DNA from: Schistocerca nitens
Lineage: Eukaryota; Arthropoda; Insecta; Orthoptera; Acrididae
NCBI RefSeq assembly: GCF_023898315.1
Contig: NC_064615.1
Location: forward strand, 735,985,450-736,049,449
Direction: 5' to 3'
Length of the DNA: 64,000 nucleotides
The position numbers and the translations under genes are program-made. Positions 1 to 10,984 of the stretch are shown piece by piece. Below the pieces are notes generated by a model that worked only from the letters and a program-made list of their open reading frames with translations, ran no database searches and was not told the origin of the DNA. Position 1 is the stretch's first letter; each line of letters starts with the position of its first letter.

Positions 1-194
1 ACCGTCGGCTCATGGGGACTGAGCGCAGTTGCACGGTGCACAAAACTAGCCCTTTTGTCATGTCAACGTTCTGAGTGTTTTATAATTACAGGTTAAGTGG
101 GGAACTGGAGATAAATTAAATGTTTGTACAATAACGGTTTTCCAAAAATATCGATTTAGTATTTATACAAACAAATAGTTTTATCATTCAAATT

Positions 195-380
195 GCCGGC
201 CGGAGTAGCCGAGCGGTTCTAGGCGCTACAGTCTGGAACCGCGCGACCTCTACGCTCGCAGGTTCGAATCCTGCCTCGGGCATGAATGTATGTGATGTCC
301 TTAGGTTAGTTAGGTTTAAGTAGTTCTAAGTTCGAGGGGACTGATGACCTCAGAAATTAAGTCCTATAGTGCTCAGAGCC
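195..380 (+). mobile_element. tRNA-derived SINE, family A
   Basis: The tRNA-like head begins GCCGGCCGGAGTAGCC and has a B box GGTTCGAATCC. The body ends with the family hallmark GTGCTCAGAGCC. A perfect 12-bp target duplication (ATCATTCAAATT) lies at 183-194 and 381-392, so both ends are well defined. The same family recurs at 530-724 and 5332-5533. Confidence 0.92.
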
Positions 381-529
381 ATCATTCAAATTTCGGATAA
401 TCAACTTTGATAATAGGTACACTGGAACCTTAATTCCCCGGGGAAGTCATTGTTTTCCATACCTGGTTACTATTCGAAAGTTACTGGGTTACATGTTGTG
501 GTGGAGGTAGTTTGAAACGTAAAATTTCA

Positions 530-724
530 AAAAATGGCTCTGAGCACTATGGGACTTAACATCTATGGTCATCAGTCCCCTAGAACTTAGAACTACCTAA
601 ACCTAACTAACCTAAGGACATCAAACACATCCATGCCCGAGGCAGGATTCGAACCTACGACCGTAGCGGTCACGCGGTTCTACACTGAAGTGCCTAGAAC
701 CGCACGGCCACTCCGGCCGGCCGT
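530..724 (-). mobile_element. tRNA-derived SINE, family A, reverse orientation
   Basis: This is the reverse complement of the family A SINE: it opens with ATGGCTCTGAGCAC and closes with the tRNA-like head ending CCGGCCGGCC. An 11-bp target duplication (GTAAAATTTCA) sits at 519-529 and 725-735. It lies 150 bp from the first copy but in opposite orientation, so the two are independent insertions. Confidence 0.92.
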
Positions 725-735
725 GTAAAATTTCA

Positions 736-1038
736 CATCCTTAATAATTAAAACATTCACAAAATTGTGGTTGTCATTTTGTATTACCTCACTAATATAC
801 ACCTAGTGCGCTAGCTTCGCTTACGCAACACTTGGGCTAAGGAAAGCTTCCGGCAAGGGAGCGCACTAGTAGAATGCACAAGAACGGTGCGCGGTAGTGT
901 ACAAACACTGTTGTGCTAAACTTGCTTAAAACGTTAAAATTAAAAATTATTACGTTAAAAACCAGCTCATATTTAGTTGTATAAACCTTTCGATTTAAAA
1001 AAAAATGGCAACAGGCAATAAGTTACCTTCTAGAAAAG
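736..1038. other. spacer, nothing recognised
   Basis: AT-rich DNA with a short GC-richer patch near 805-900. No long open frame, repeat end or RNA gene was recognised. Confidence 0.5.
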
Positions 1039-1261
1039 GTTGGTTGGTTGGTTGATTTGGGGAGGAGGGACCAAACGGCGAGATTATCGGTACCAATCGG
1101 ATTAGGGAAGGATTCCTTTCAAAGGACCCATCCCGGCATTAACCTAAGGCGATTTTGGAAAATCACGGAAAACTTAAATCAGGATGGGTGGACGAGGGTT
1201 TGAACAGTTGTCCTCACGAATGCGAGTTTAGTGTGCTTACCGCTGCGCCACCTCGCTCAGT
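1039..1261 (-). mobile_element. tRNA-related SINE, family B
   Basis: Read on the minus strand it starts with a tRNA-like head (GAGCGAGGTGGCGCAGCGG) near 1260. It runs through the conserved body and ends in the CCAACCAACCAACC tail near 1040. I recognise this as a very common locust repeat. The open frame at 1155-1385 is a by-product of the SINE. No convincing target duplication was seen. Confidence 0.8.
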
Positions 1262-1388
1262 CTATACTGAGGGTCATTATAGTAAAAACAAATTACGTAA
1301 ACTGAGAGCTAATGTGAAGAACAAACTACAGCAAAACGATTGTGGAGCGAGAAGGGGGTTAGAGGGGGAAATGGGGGTAGAGTAATTT

Positions 1389-1402
1389 GGGGGGGGGGGG
1401 GG
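1389..1402 (+). repeat. poly-G run
   Basis: Fourteen consecutive G in a purine-rich context (GGGGGAAATGGGGG lies just upstream). Such runs can form G-quadruplexes and are often length-uncertain in assemblies. Confidence 0.9.
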
Positions 1403-1605
1403 AAGGAGATGGTAAAAACGTTCACACCTCACAAATACATGTCAAAAAATATTAACATCAAAACCACTGCAAATACGTTTACATAATAACAAAGAAGAAA
1501 CACATGTACCACTAACATTAAACCTTCCATTCTGCAACTGACTCGCTGTTTATTACTTCTTCAGGAAGAATATAGAGGATGTTTAAGCACAGCTGTTACA
1601 AATTT

Positions 1606-3240
1606 TCAGAAGCCACAGACTACATGTAGATGGTGGGAAATCACATAGCAATGCACAATTAGAAACGCTTTCCTGGCGCAGTAGAGGCAAAACAAAATAA
1701 AAGAAAGGAAGAGACAACGATCGTCATCAAACAAGTATTTGAAACTACGACCGTGGACCGTGATGCAAGCCTCAAATATTTGACACATTGGAGATCCGAT
1801 GTTCTGGAAAATATCGGTCGCGTGCCGGACTTCTACAGCAGCTGCCACGTTGTACGCATCAAGTTCCTCAACACTGTCAACGGCGGTTTCGTACACCAGT
1901 GTCTTGACGTAGGTTATAGTCAAGGCAAGTGAGGTCTGATAATCTCGCTGGCCAATGCACTGGCCTAACCCGGCCGATCCATTATTGCCGATATATTGCT
2001 TTCAGGTTGAGGTGCACATCATGGCTGTAATGTGAGGATATCCCATCATTCTGAAACCATGTGGCAAAATGCATCGCAACAGGTACGTGTGCGTCATCCA
2101 ATAGCTGCAGCAACACCTGCTGAAGAAAGATGTGGTAGGCTGCAACTGTCAAACGTTGGAACAACAAGTGCGGCCCGACGAGGTGCTTTTAGTGGTACTA
2201 AGTACTTGCTCCACCGAGGCATTGGAAAAGGGAAGACAGAGGAGGAAGAAGATTACTTTTGTAAACTTGGGAAATTTTGAATTGTGGTCACAAATTTCAA
2301 ATCAAAAACGTTCTTCCAGTATACAGTGGCTGTTTCAGATAGATCTAATCCAAGTCTCTCATGCTTCAGTATACCATGACTTTTTCATTTTGAATCCAGA
2401 AGCTGACAGTTCGTTAATTTTTGAAGAACAGGAAACTTTTTTATGACAGGGAGGAAGAACTTAACATTGCAGGATTGGGCTACGTTAGGTTCCACTACGG
2501 AAATTATTTAAAAAACGAGAGATTAAAATCATCTTCTGAGCCGTGATACGAGCACTGAATAGAAATTCAAGTAACCTTTGCAAAAACAATTTATGTTCTG
2601 TTGCTCTACATTAACTAAAACCAGTCCCTGAGCTGCACAGGTTCTTGTTGCGTGTGGATTCTCCTCCGACCACACAAAGGGTGTTACGTGGCCACACAAA
2701 GGATGTTACGTGGATTGAACATTCCCTCCGCCGTGAAGGTCGCCTCATTAATGAATAAGATGCTGAGTAGGAAACGGGGATCTACTGTGCCCATCTGCAA
2801 ATACCATCGTGCAAAGGCCACTCGTGGAGCCAAATCGCACTGGGTGTGATACAGGTACGTGGAGTTTTGATGGAGGATCTGCCGGTCGCTACTGTGGCAA
2901 ACGCCGACATGACTGGCGATAGCCTGTGTACTAGCGTCGAATTTTTCTGTACCAACCCCAGCACAGTCTCCTCCTTGGATACTGTTCGCTCACGTTGTTG
3001 CGTCTCCTCGCTGAAAGGACTCCCTTTCGGACAACCTCGTGTGCAAGCGTGCAGTGAAGGTGTGACAGGGAATGTCTCTCGTGGGTACCGTTGAGCGTAC
3101 AACCGCTGTGCGCCTGGTCCACTGCAGTCAGCAGCCCCATACGACAGATACGTATCAGTGAACTCCGCGTTCGTTCAACGTACCATCCTACTTCCACTCT
3201 GTCGGCAGGCAAAATGAAGCTTCACAATGAGCTCGATCGC
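1606..3240 (-). pseudogene. decayed Tc1/mariner-IS630-group transposase (DUF4817 + DDE type), interrupted
   Basis: The N-terminal half is on the minus strand at about 3235-2610. It has a helix-turn-helix part (LSYGAADCSGPGAQRLYAQ, 3180-3080), then catalytic-core pieces FINEATFTAEGMFN and VWSEENPHATRTCAAQG (2760-2625). The C-terminal half resumes at 2185: HLVGPHLL, then a segment ending FLQQVLLQLLDD, the second-Asp block WFQNDG with YSHDV, WIGRVRPVHWPARLSDLTCLDY, and the conserved LVYETAVDSVEEL. A hAT fragment (2185-2609) splits it within the stretch joining the VNVWAGI and GDHLVGPH motifs. Several frameshifts and stops are present, so it is not functional. The family assignment rests on motif order recalled from insect transposases. 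Confidence 0.8.
2185..2609 (-). mobile_element. 425-bp hAT transposase C-terminal fragment inserted in another transposon
   Basis: Its reverse complement matches 5157-5800, the C-terminal coding part of the hAT at 3258-6102, nearly base for base (a handful of substitutions over 425 bp). The match starts and stops abruptly. No hAT terminal repeats border it, so this is a captured piece and not a normal transposition product. It lacks the SINE present in the other copy and therefore shows the empty target site. Confidence 0.85.
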
Positions 3241-3675
3241 ACACTTGACGCTGCGCTCAGTGTTGCTATTTGGATGGTAATTACCCGATTTTCCATTAAA
3301 ATCTTGGTTCGAAGCTATTTTAGAGGATAATATGAAGTGGCGAATTTTTTCCGATTAATTTGATAATTTTGACGCCAAACATTTTTGTTTATATTCAAAT
3401 CGTTATTTAACTTTTTAAAATGTAAGTAAAGATGCGGTATGCAAATATCAGAATTGTTGCACGTGTTATATTGTTCCCCAGTTTCTCTGCTGTTGCTTAC
3501 GCTGTTTGTTTGAACTGGTATGTGTCGTAACTCGTAAGCCTACTAGTCAGCTTGTTCTTGCCATAGAACTATCTCACAGTTTTACCGGACTGCTAGATTG
3601 AATGTTCTGATGCGTGTTATGCTTCTGGTCAGTAATACTACAGTTATTAAACTATAGTGATTTTATTTCACTAAA

Positions 3676-5960
3676 ATGGATAAATGGTTGCGTAATGCAA
3701 GTGCTTGTGCGAAATATGTAGGCAATTTGCATATTCCTGAATTTTTACAATGTGAGTCTGTTGAAAAGGACCAGAATGCTACTTCTACAACAACTTTGTT
3801 TCTTCGAATGGGAAATCAAAGAAACCCAAAATAAATAGAATTTGTGAGTCCTGGTTAAGGTTGCCCGACTGCATTGGTTGGTTACAGAAAAGCAACAGAC
3901 GGAGAAGTGGACATGATTTGGCGTACTGCAAGGAATGTGATAGTGTCTTAACAGCACATAAATTCGAAATCTTAAGGCACACAGTCCTCCAAACTTATTT
4001 ATCATGTAAACGTTGCATCTACTTTTAATATTTTTCAGTGGTAAATAACAATGCCGACGACGTAAAAAGAGCAGAAATTAAATTAACAGCACTCGTTGCT
4101 GCCAATAACTTACCATTCAGAACCTCGGATACATTGATTCCTCTTTGAATAATGTCTTTCCTGATTCAACAGTCGCCCAGAAGTGTTTTACAGCGTACAA
4201 AGTATTCAAATGTTATTAAGAATATGTTAGGGAAGTTATTTTCAGTGTACTTGTATATAAACTGAGACCTCCAGGTAGGCTTTTTCCACTGATCATGGCT
4301 GAAACTACTGATCTGTTACCAAACAATGGACAGTAACAGTCGTATATTCTGATACGGATTCAGCCCAGATTAAACTAGTTTCTACGATTTGTTTGAAGTT
4401 TCATGGGGTAGTGTTGACATCTTACATGAGGCAAAGATATTTTTTTTTTTTTAAGTGAAGACCATTAGCTCTAAAACAGCAAATGTTATGATCGGAGAGC
4501 TTCATTCAGTTTTTTCGAGCCTAAAAATAAACTTCCCATAAGTAGCATGTGTTAAATGCTCACGTCAAATGATTCACCTTTGTGCTTCAAAAGCACGCTT
4601 AAAACTTCCCAGAAACGTCGAGGATTAGCTAAAAAACTTACGTTCTTATTTCAATAGTAGCTTTGGCAGTACAGAGACGTTTAAAGAATTTAAAGTGTTT
4701 TTTCGTACTGAAATAGACAGTATTCTATGTCCTTGTGCAAATCGATGGTTGTCTGTCAAATCATGTGTGGACTGGGTACTGGAACAGTGTAATGCACTTA
4801 ATGCCTACCTGAGAAATATTGTCATGCAAGCTCCATCTTCAGCTATAGAACACATGCTTTTAACTATGGATAATGCGTTTCCTTTGGCAAATTTCGAATT
4901 CATGTCGTATGTTTTAGGCGTACTTATAGATTTTAATGCCTTTTTTGAAGATAAAGTTCCTCTTCTTCATAAACAGATATCAGAAGTAGAAAAAATGCTG
5001 AAGGATCTGTATCCTAATTTTATTATTTTTTTGTAATTAAGACAACTCCAATTTTGGTATTGGACCATACAAATCCAAGGCACTTCTTTGGATTAGATCA
5101 GATATACTGGAACATCGGTGCACAGGAAACATTTCATGGACCAAAGCAACCCTGAAGTAGAGCAACAGAACATAAATTGTTTTTGCAAAGGTTACTTGAA
5201 TTTCTATTCAGTGCTCGTATCACAGCTCAGAAGATGATTTGACTTCTCATCTCTCGTTTTTTAAATAATTTCCGTAGTGGAACCTAACGTAGCCCAATCC
5301 TGCAATGTTAATTCTTCCTCCCTGTCATAAAGCCGGCCGAAGTGGCCGTGCGGTTAAAGGCGCTGCAGTCTGGAACCGCAAGACCGCTACGGTCGCAGGT
5401 TCGAATCCTGCCTCGGGCATGGATGTTTGTGATGTCCTTAGGTTAGTTAGGTTTAACTAGTTCTAAGTTCTAGGGGACTAATGACCTCAGCAGTTGAGTC
5501 CCATAGTGCTCAGAGCCATTTGAACCATTTGAACCCTGTCATAAAAAAGTTTCCTGTTCTTCAAAAATTAACGAACTGTCAGCACCTGGATTAAAAATGA
5601 AAAAGTCATGGTATACTGAAGCATGAGAGACTTGGATTAGATCTATCTGAACCAGCCACTGTATACTGGAAGAACGTTTTTGATTTGAAATTTGCGACCA
5701 CAATTCCAAATTTCCCAAATTTACAAAAGTAATCTTCTTCCTCCTCTGTCTTCCCTTTTCCAATGCCTCGGTGGAGCAAGTGCTTAATACCACTAAAAGC
5801 TTGACAACGGTTCATAGGAACCGACTGAAAACTAAAATAATAGTAGAATCCATGGCTTAAAAAGAACGGATAGAAGGCGAAGGATGATGTGTTTCTTTCG
5901 AACGACGAGAGAAATGATAAGAAGCCGTGTATGGTATCACTCAGGGTCAGCAAACTGGAA
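3676..5960 (+). pseudogene. hAT transposase relic (DUF4371/ZMYM-like type)
   Basis: It starts with MDKWLRNASACAKYVG (3676). A BED-like zinc finger segment follows (LAYCKECDSVL, 3915-3955, with downstream H), then AEIKLTALVAANNLPFRT (4074-4130). A clear open block at 4695-5036 contains the typical RWLSVKSCVDWVLEQ helix. The C-terminal dimerisation region (FPNLQKSSSS near 5710) extends to about 5960. There are many frameshifts and stops. The catalytic Asp region (4220-4400) is hard to follow. The SINE at 5332-5533 interrupts the C-terminal part. Related vertebrate and insect hAT-derived genes are known, but this copy is plainly dead. Confidence 0.8.
5332..5533 (+). mobile_element. tRNA-derived SINE, family A, inside hAT
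   Basis: Full-length family A copy: head GCCGGCCGAAGTGGCC, B box GGTTCGAATCC, tail ending GAGCCATTTGAACC. A perfect 12-bp target duplication CCCTGTCATAAA flanks it (5320-5331 and 5534-5545). The paralogous hAT piece at 2185-2609 has the uninterrupted CCCTGTCATAAA, so the insertion is dated after that copy was made or in only one lineage of the sequence. Confidence 0.95.
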
Positions 5961-6149
5961 TTAGGTAAGTAAAATGTTTGTTTTTTAATTTTTCATTTTG
6001 GTTGTCTACAATTCTTTTTGAAACAGAGGGTATTTTGAGGTAAAATCGGGTAATCTGACGACCCAGTGCGGGTAATTTAATTGATAAGCATTAGCAACAC
6101 TGGTTTCGGAGTTCGTAGCTCCATCTACCGCGCACACCAACCGAAGCCG

Positions 6150-7640
6150 TCCCAGAACTTTATCTGTACTAAGCATGGAAAAAAAACCTGAGGAATGGTT
6201 AGATGATAATCAGTTTGGCTTTAGGAAAGGCAAAGACACCAGAGAGGCATTTCTGATGTTATGTTTCATAATGGCAGCAAGACTACAGTATAATCAAGAA
6301 ACTTTCATAGGATTTGTCGACCTGGAATAAGTGTTCGATGATGTCAAAGGTATAGGATTGTTCGAAACTCTCAGAAAAAAAGCGTAAGATACAGGGAGAG
6401 ACGGGTTATATATAATAAGTGCAAGAGCCAAGAGGGAAAACTAAAAGTGGAACACCGAGAACGAAATTCTCAGATTAAAAAGGGTGTAAGACAGGGATGT
6501 TGCCTACTGTTCAATCTACACATCGCTGAATCAATGACGGAAATAAAAGAAGCATTCAAGAGTGGAATTAAAATCCAAAGCGAAAGGTAATCAGTGATAT
6601 GATTTGTTGTTGACATTGCTATCCTCTGTGAAAGTGAAGAAGAATTATAGCATCCGCCGAATGGGATGAACAGGCTAATGAGAGAAATGAAGTGATCGTA
6701 TGGCCTAGATGGCCGGGAGTCCCCACCTGGGGAAGTTCGGCGACCGAGGTGCAAGTCTTTTCAGTTGACGCCACAGTGAGCGACTTACTTGTCAGTGATG
6801 ATGAAGAAAACACGATACCCTGTTCCCCAGCAGAGAAAATCTCCGACCCGGCCGGGAATCGAACCTGGCCCCTCTGCATGGTACTCAGACACCCTGACCA
6901 TTCAGCTAAGGAGGCAGATCAGTCTAATGAGTACAGAATATAAATTGAGAGTAAAGCGATTAAAGACGAAATAAACGAGAAGTAGCGGAAACTTAAGTAG
7001 CAGAAACTTAACATCATAATTGGTGATCACAGCGTCGATGAAGTTAAGGAATTCTGCTACCTAGGCAGCATAAAACCCTTGACGGACGGAGCAAGGACAT
7101 CAAAAGCAGACTAGCACTGGCAAAAAGGGCATTCCTGTTCGAGAGAAGTCTACTAGTATCAAACATAGTCTTTAATCTGAGGAAGAAATTTCTGAGAACA
7201 AACGTTTGGAGGATAGCTTTGTACGATAGTGAAACATGGGCTGTGGGAAAGCGAGAAAAGAAGATAATCGAAACATTTGAAATGTGATGCTACAGATGAA
7301 TGTTGAAAACTAAATGGACTGATAAGCTATGGAATGAGGAGGTTCTCCAGAGAATCGGCGACGAAAGCAATGTATGGAAAACACGACAAGGAGTAGGGAC
7401 AAGATGATAGGACATCTGCTAAGACATCAAGGAATGACTTCTGTGGTACGAAGAGGGAGCTGTAAAGGGCGAAACGTAGCTGAAGACAGAGATAGTAATA
7501 CTTCCATTAAATAAGTAAGGACTTAGGTTGAAAGTGCCACTCTTAGATGACGAGGTTGGCGCTGGAGAGGAATTCGTGGCGGGCCACATCAAACCAGTCA
7601 GAAGACTGATGGTTTATAAAAAAAGAAAAAAAAAGAAACC
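6150..7640 (+). mobile_element. non-LTR retrotransposon (LINE) fragment, reverse transcriptase and 3' end
   Basis: Conceptual translation shows RT blocks in order: DDNQFGFRKGKDTREA (6210-6260), FVDLE-VFDDVK (6310-6350), KKGVRQGCCLLFNL-type block (6478-6520), and a degraded FADD region (6600). The C-terminal region follows, with an end motif AGTCAGAAGACTGATGG and an A-rich tail at 7600-7640. It is 5'-truncated and has multiple frameshifts and stops. A family C SINE splits it at 6683-6923. The RT type resembles the endonuclease/RT LINEs often annotated as craniofacial-development-protein-2-like; the clade is not certain. Confidence 0.75.
6683..6923 (-). mobile_element. tRNA-derived SINE, family C
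   Basis: The tRNA-like head lies at the right end (minus strand TTAGCTGAATGGTCAGG, B box GGTTCGATTCC at about 6860). The conserved body includes GAGATTTTCTCTGCTGGGG and the TTGACGCCAC segment. The direct repeat CTAATGAG at 6675-6682 and 6924-6931 is the probable target duplication. The same family recurs at 29306-29544. Confidence 0.85.
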
Positions 7641-7654
7641 ATAATAAACATGTT

Positions 7655-7860
7655 TTCTCACCTTCTCTTGTCCTTCATTTCTTTTGTTTTGTGTCGTCAC
7701 TACCTCGACAGGAGAGCGTTCCCGTCCATGCGTTGCTGTGTGATTTTCCAGCGGCTAGATGTACTCTAACTCAATTGAAAGTTTGTAACTGTTCTGCTGA
7801 AACATCTTGCAAATTGCGTGATTATTAAGATGCACAGAACGGGACTTCTGTTGCAATGTT
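7655..7860 (+). mobile_element. 3' remnant of the DUF4817-type DNA transposon
   Basis: This stretch aligns by eye (roughly 70 percent) with the minus strand of 1560-1730, the 3' part of the transposon at 1606-3240. Shared blocks include CAGGARAGCGTT, GCTRTGTGATTT and AATTTGTAAC/AGTTTGTAAC. No coding signal remains. Confidence 0.5.
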
Positions 7861-8359
7861 ATATTGACATCAAAAGTCATGTGACTAAAGTGTAGCATAG
7901 ATCTTGCCCGTTAACGCTCTTAAGATTTCAAATGTCGCTACATCGCTATTGCAAAAATATCACGTTAAAAAGTGCCGTGGATTTCATACAAGCGTTTCAT
8001 AGGCATCTTAACCATTCGTATTCGATATCTGGGATGAACTTGGGCTGAATCTTTGAAGGGTATTTCGCTTATTTACTACAAGTTTCAGAGCTCGTACGTC
8101 ACTGATACTAATTGTTATGGAAAAATAAGTTACATTCTGTACTGCAGCTAATACCACTGGTAATACTTCGTTTTAACAGATTACGTTACGATGCCATCGC
8201 GAAATACCTTTCATAGTACAAAAACAAAGCACAACGAATTTTGAACTATGACCTGTACGAAATTAACGACTTATTTCGCTTCGAAATATTTTTAGGGACG
8301 AAGTTCTTCCTTCTTGCGTGTTGGTAACATATCATTAATCTTCGTTCATTATTATGGAA
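7861..8359. other. spacer, nothing recognised
   Basis: AT-rich, no long open frames, no repeat termini seen. Confidence 0.5.
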
Positions 8360-8808
8360 ACTAGATCATTATTTTAAGAAACACAGCAACTAGCTACAGC
8401 TTTATGTGTTTTTGTTCAAGCTAATAAGTGTTTCGGGCTTTCATCTATCTTCAGTTAGCGTAATACAAATTTAAATGTTCAGTCAAGTACGTCGTTACAA
8501 CATTGACAGAAGACTGGATGCTAGAATTGTCTTTCTACGTTGCTTGCTGTTATTCCGATTTTCGCGTTTTTTGGAACTTTTGGCCACGTCTATAAACGCG
8601 AAAATATAAATAACAACAAGCAGAATAGATAGGCTGCTACAGTATTCAGTTTGCTGTGTATGTTGCAACGATGTACTGAACTGAACATTCAAATTCGTAT
8701 TATGCTAACTGAAGATGGGTGAAAGCCCGAAACGCGTGTTAGCTTAAATAAAAATACATAAAAAATTGTTCGGTTGCTGTATTTCTTAAAGTAGATATTA
8801 TAATCGAC
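8360..8808. mobile_element. palindromic pair of Penelope-type 3' ends (fold-back element)
   Basis: The two halves are inverted copies of each other: about 8360-8560 matches the reverse complement of about 8600-8808, including the outer TTTAAGAAAYACAGCAAC and the inner AACATTCAAATT/GTTCAGT stretches. Each arm carries TCTTCAGTTAGC / GCTAACTGAAGA followed by a hammerhead-like motif, then an A/T-rich end. This matches the head-to-head arrangement of the longer Penelope-like pair at 48007-52265, but here each copy is only about 220 bp. The open frame at 8495-8692 is a by-product. Confidence 0.6.
8704..8743 (+). ncRNA. hammerhead-like ribozyme motif, probably inactive
   Basis: Stem I GCTAA (8704-8708) pairs with TTAGC (8739-8743). 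The core box CTGAAGA is at 8709-8715. Stem II is GGGT/GCCC with loop GAAA. The second box GAAA is at 8729-8732, followed by the palindrome ACGCGT. The cleavage-site base is G where H (not G) is expected, and one extra base lies between CTGAAGA and stem II. The opposite arm has a poorer copy on the minus strand at about 8421-8459. Confidence 0.45.
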
Positions 8809-9814
8809 AGCCATGGAGCTCAACAAGCAATAAAATAAATAAATTATTGTTAACTAGGTCATTAATCGCATATAATCATTATCCACGTCATTGTACTAGC
8901 GGTATAGCTTCCTTTTGTGCCTGCTCTATAATGAGCATAATAGTTTGTAGATATGTGTAACAAAGAGGAAATAAGTCTGAGAGCCATACAAAAATCTTAT
9001 TTGGTGGCGAACTTTACTTGAAATGCGGATGTATTCAACTGAGTGACTCTCAGCTCTGCCAAATTTATGTAGCTCTTGTTTTATAAATATGTGGGCATTA
9101 CGCCGCAAAATTTTTCTATCAATCAATGCCTTATTACACTGAACTATGATTTAATCAAAACACAAAGAGCGCCTTGCTAATATGATAACTATAATCAGGC
9201 CTTTGTGGTGCAATTACAGCAAGCACCAACTAATCCCTAATCTCCTCCTCCCGCTTTTGTGGTACTTCCCTATGAAAATTAACTTTTCGTGCTTTGATGA
9301 ATTCGGATTTGCATCCATAGCAGCAACAATTCGGTACCATTGCTGTCACTATTAAATAAATGTCTGTAAGCATATGAAATACTTGTAATATTAAATAAAG
9401 GCGTTACGCGCACATCGACTTGGCGATAATAGGGGACAACAGCTTTACCGGCGCTTTTAACTTGGACAGCACTAACCGGTCAGCTGGTACAGCTAGCCTG
9501 CACTGACGTGCCCAGCTGCAGTTCACACGTAAAAAGTGACGAGCAGAGGAGCAACACAGCTTCGAACGTCATTTAAGTTTTAAGCAGAATGAAATAATAT
9601 GCTGCAAATCTCCCACAATACGCTCCTTTGACGACTAGACGAAAACCACAACACGTTATCGTTTTTAACTAACGTACTATTGTAATTAAAAACAAGATTG
9701 ATAAAAATTCGTGACTTAACAACAGGGTAACTTTTCTGCATAAGCTGTGTGTAACGTAAGAGAGTATTAAAGGATTTCACGGTATAGTTAAATATTCAAG
9801 CTACTGGAGGTATT
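8809..9814. other. spacer, nothing recognised
   Basis: Mostly AT-rich sequence with a GC-richer patch at about 9410-9560. No open frame over 70 codons and no recognisable repeat ends. Confidence 0.5.
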
Positions 9815-10260
9815 ATTTACAGTCAGTCGTCTGGTAATCTCTTAGTTCCTTCCTTATCCGAATCCGAGAAATACATTTCAGTTCGGGAAGTGTCAGCTGC
9901 TACGTTGATAACGAACCTATCAACAACAGAATCCACGAAGCCAACCAGGCGTAGCATTTACTCTTCTTTTATGACGAGCCGTCCTATATCCCGCCAACGT
10001 TCGGCAGTGACGTGTGGGAAAGCTGCGTGCGTTTTACTTCCAGTAGGTCTGGTGGCTCGTCTTGTTACTCTTCGGGCCAAATCCCACAGCTTGGCTCCAA
10101 ATCAGTTCTGTTGGGTTCATACTGTAATGGTACAGTAAATGTAAAAAATTCAGCATTTGTATGATGTGCTCGATGTTGTGAAAAGGATTATTTTTCATGT
10201 TTCTACGATACTTATCCACCCCTGTGGTATAAAACGATGGACATAGTCCAAATATAGAGG
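9815..10260 (-). pseudogene. DDE (DDE_3-type) transposase C-terminal fragment
   Basis: On the minus strand the order is YHYSMNPTELIWSQ (third-acidic-residue block, about 10115-10070), then SNKTSHQ. After a frame change come AFPHVTAERWRDIGRLVIKEE (10020-9965) and GFVDSVVDRFVINVAAD (9935-9890). This order matches the end of Tc1/mariner-group DDE_3 transposases of arthropods. The Asp-bearing N-terminal part is missing, and at least two frame changes are present. Confidence 0.65.
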
Positions 10261-10502
10261 ATTTGGTTTTCCATTTTTGCCATCAAAAATTAATTTGTTA
10301 CGATTTCTTAATTTAAACAACTTTTATGAACGTTCTTTCATAAAACATCGATGATTAAGAATTTGTATTTGAAATGGAAACAGGAATGTCGCGTATAACA
10401 TGTAATTAGAAACAAGAAGACGTGCATTATTAATAAAAAATGATGGTGAGTTTTATAATTACGATATGTAGGTATTTCATACTTAACGAGAAAAAAAAAC
10501 GT

Positions 10503-10582
10503 TTTTGGGGAGACTTGAACCTACGCACGTATAAACACATGTAGTTCGCTTTCCATTACACTACCGACTACGCTACACGCTT
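10503..10582 (-). repeat. degenerate tRNA-like sequence
   Basis: The minus strand has an A-box-like TAGTCGGTAGTGTAATGG and a B-box-like GGTTCAAGTCT, followed at once by an A-rich spacer and a run of nine T, a Pol III-type stop. T-stem pairing is poor, so this is a tRNA pseudogene or SINE head and not a working tRNA. Confidence 0.35.
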
Positions 10583-10984
10583 ATGAAAAGCATCAAGAGC
10601 AGCCTGTTCCCTTGCAGTTTTTAAGTGTGTTCCACATGCGTGTTTCACTCCGGTACAGAAAGCAGTCTCAGCAATTTTCATACAGCGCATTAACAACTCG
10701 ATAATTAGAGCACAACGCAGCAGAGGCTGTGACTGTACACGATTTTTGAAATAAAAACGACGTAGCTAAAGCGCGATTAAGAAAAACGTTGATGGCTGTT
10801 AATACATTTTAGTATCTTAAAGTTTCATTTAACGTAACTTAGTAGTAAGATATCTAATACAGAAGTAGGGCCTACTTCCAAGAGCCTAACAAGAGCAGTG
10901 TATGTGTGCTACGGCTTCTGGCCAATAATGGCGTTTGTGTTTGTTTACATCAGGTTTATTCTGATGATGAACGGATTATAACAC

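Larger units (their letters stand above)
3258..6102 (+). mobile_element. decayed hAT-superfamily DNA transposon
   Basis: The left end begins CAGTGTTGCT (3258). The right end is the inverse, AGCAACACTG (6093-6102). Both subterminal regions carry AATTACCCG-type motifs in inverted orientation. Between them lies a hAT transposase relic. The 8-bp flanks (GCTGCGCT, GTTTCGGA) do not match, so no target duplication is evident; the locus has been rearranged or the flank has decayed. Without the SINE the element is about 2.6 kb. Confidence 0.8.

Noticed and set aside
195-724. SINE heads as tRNA genes
   Set aside because: They carry B boxes but are followed by SINE bodies and flanked by target duplications, so they are SINE promoters and not tRNA genes.
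3250-6110. 8-bp target duplication of the first hAT
   Set aside because: The flanking octamers GCTGCGCT and GTTTCGGA agree at only about half their positions.
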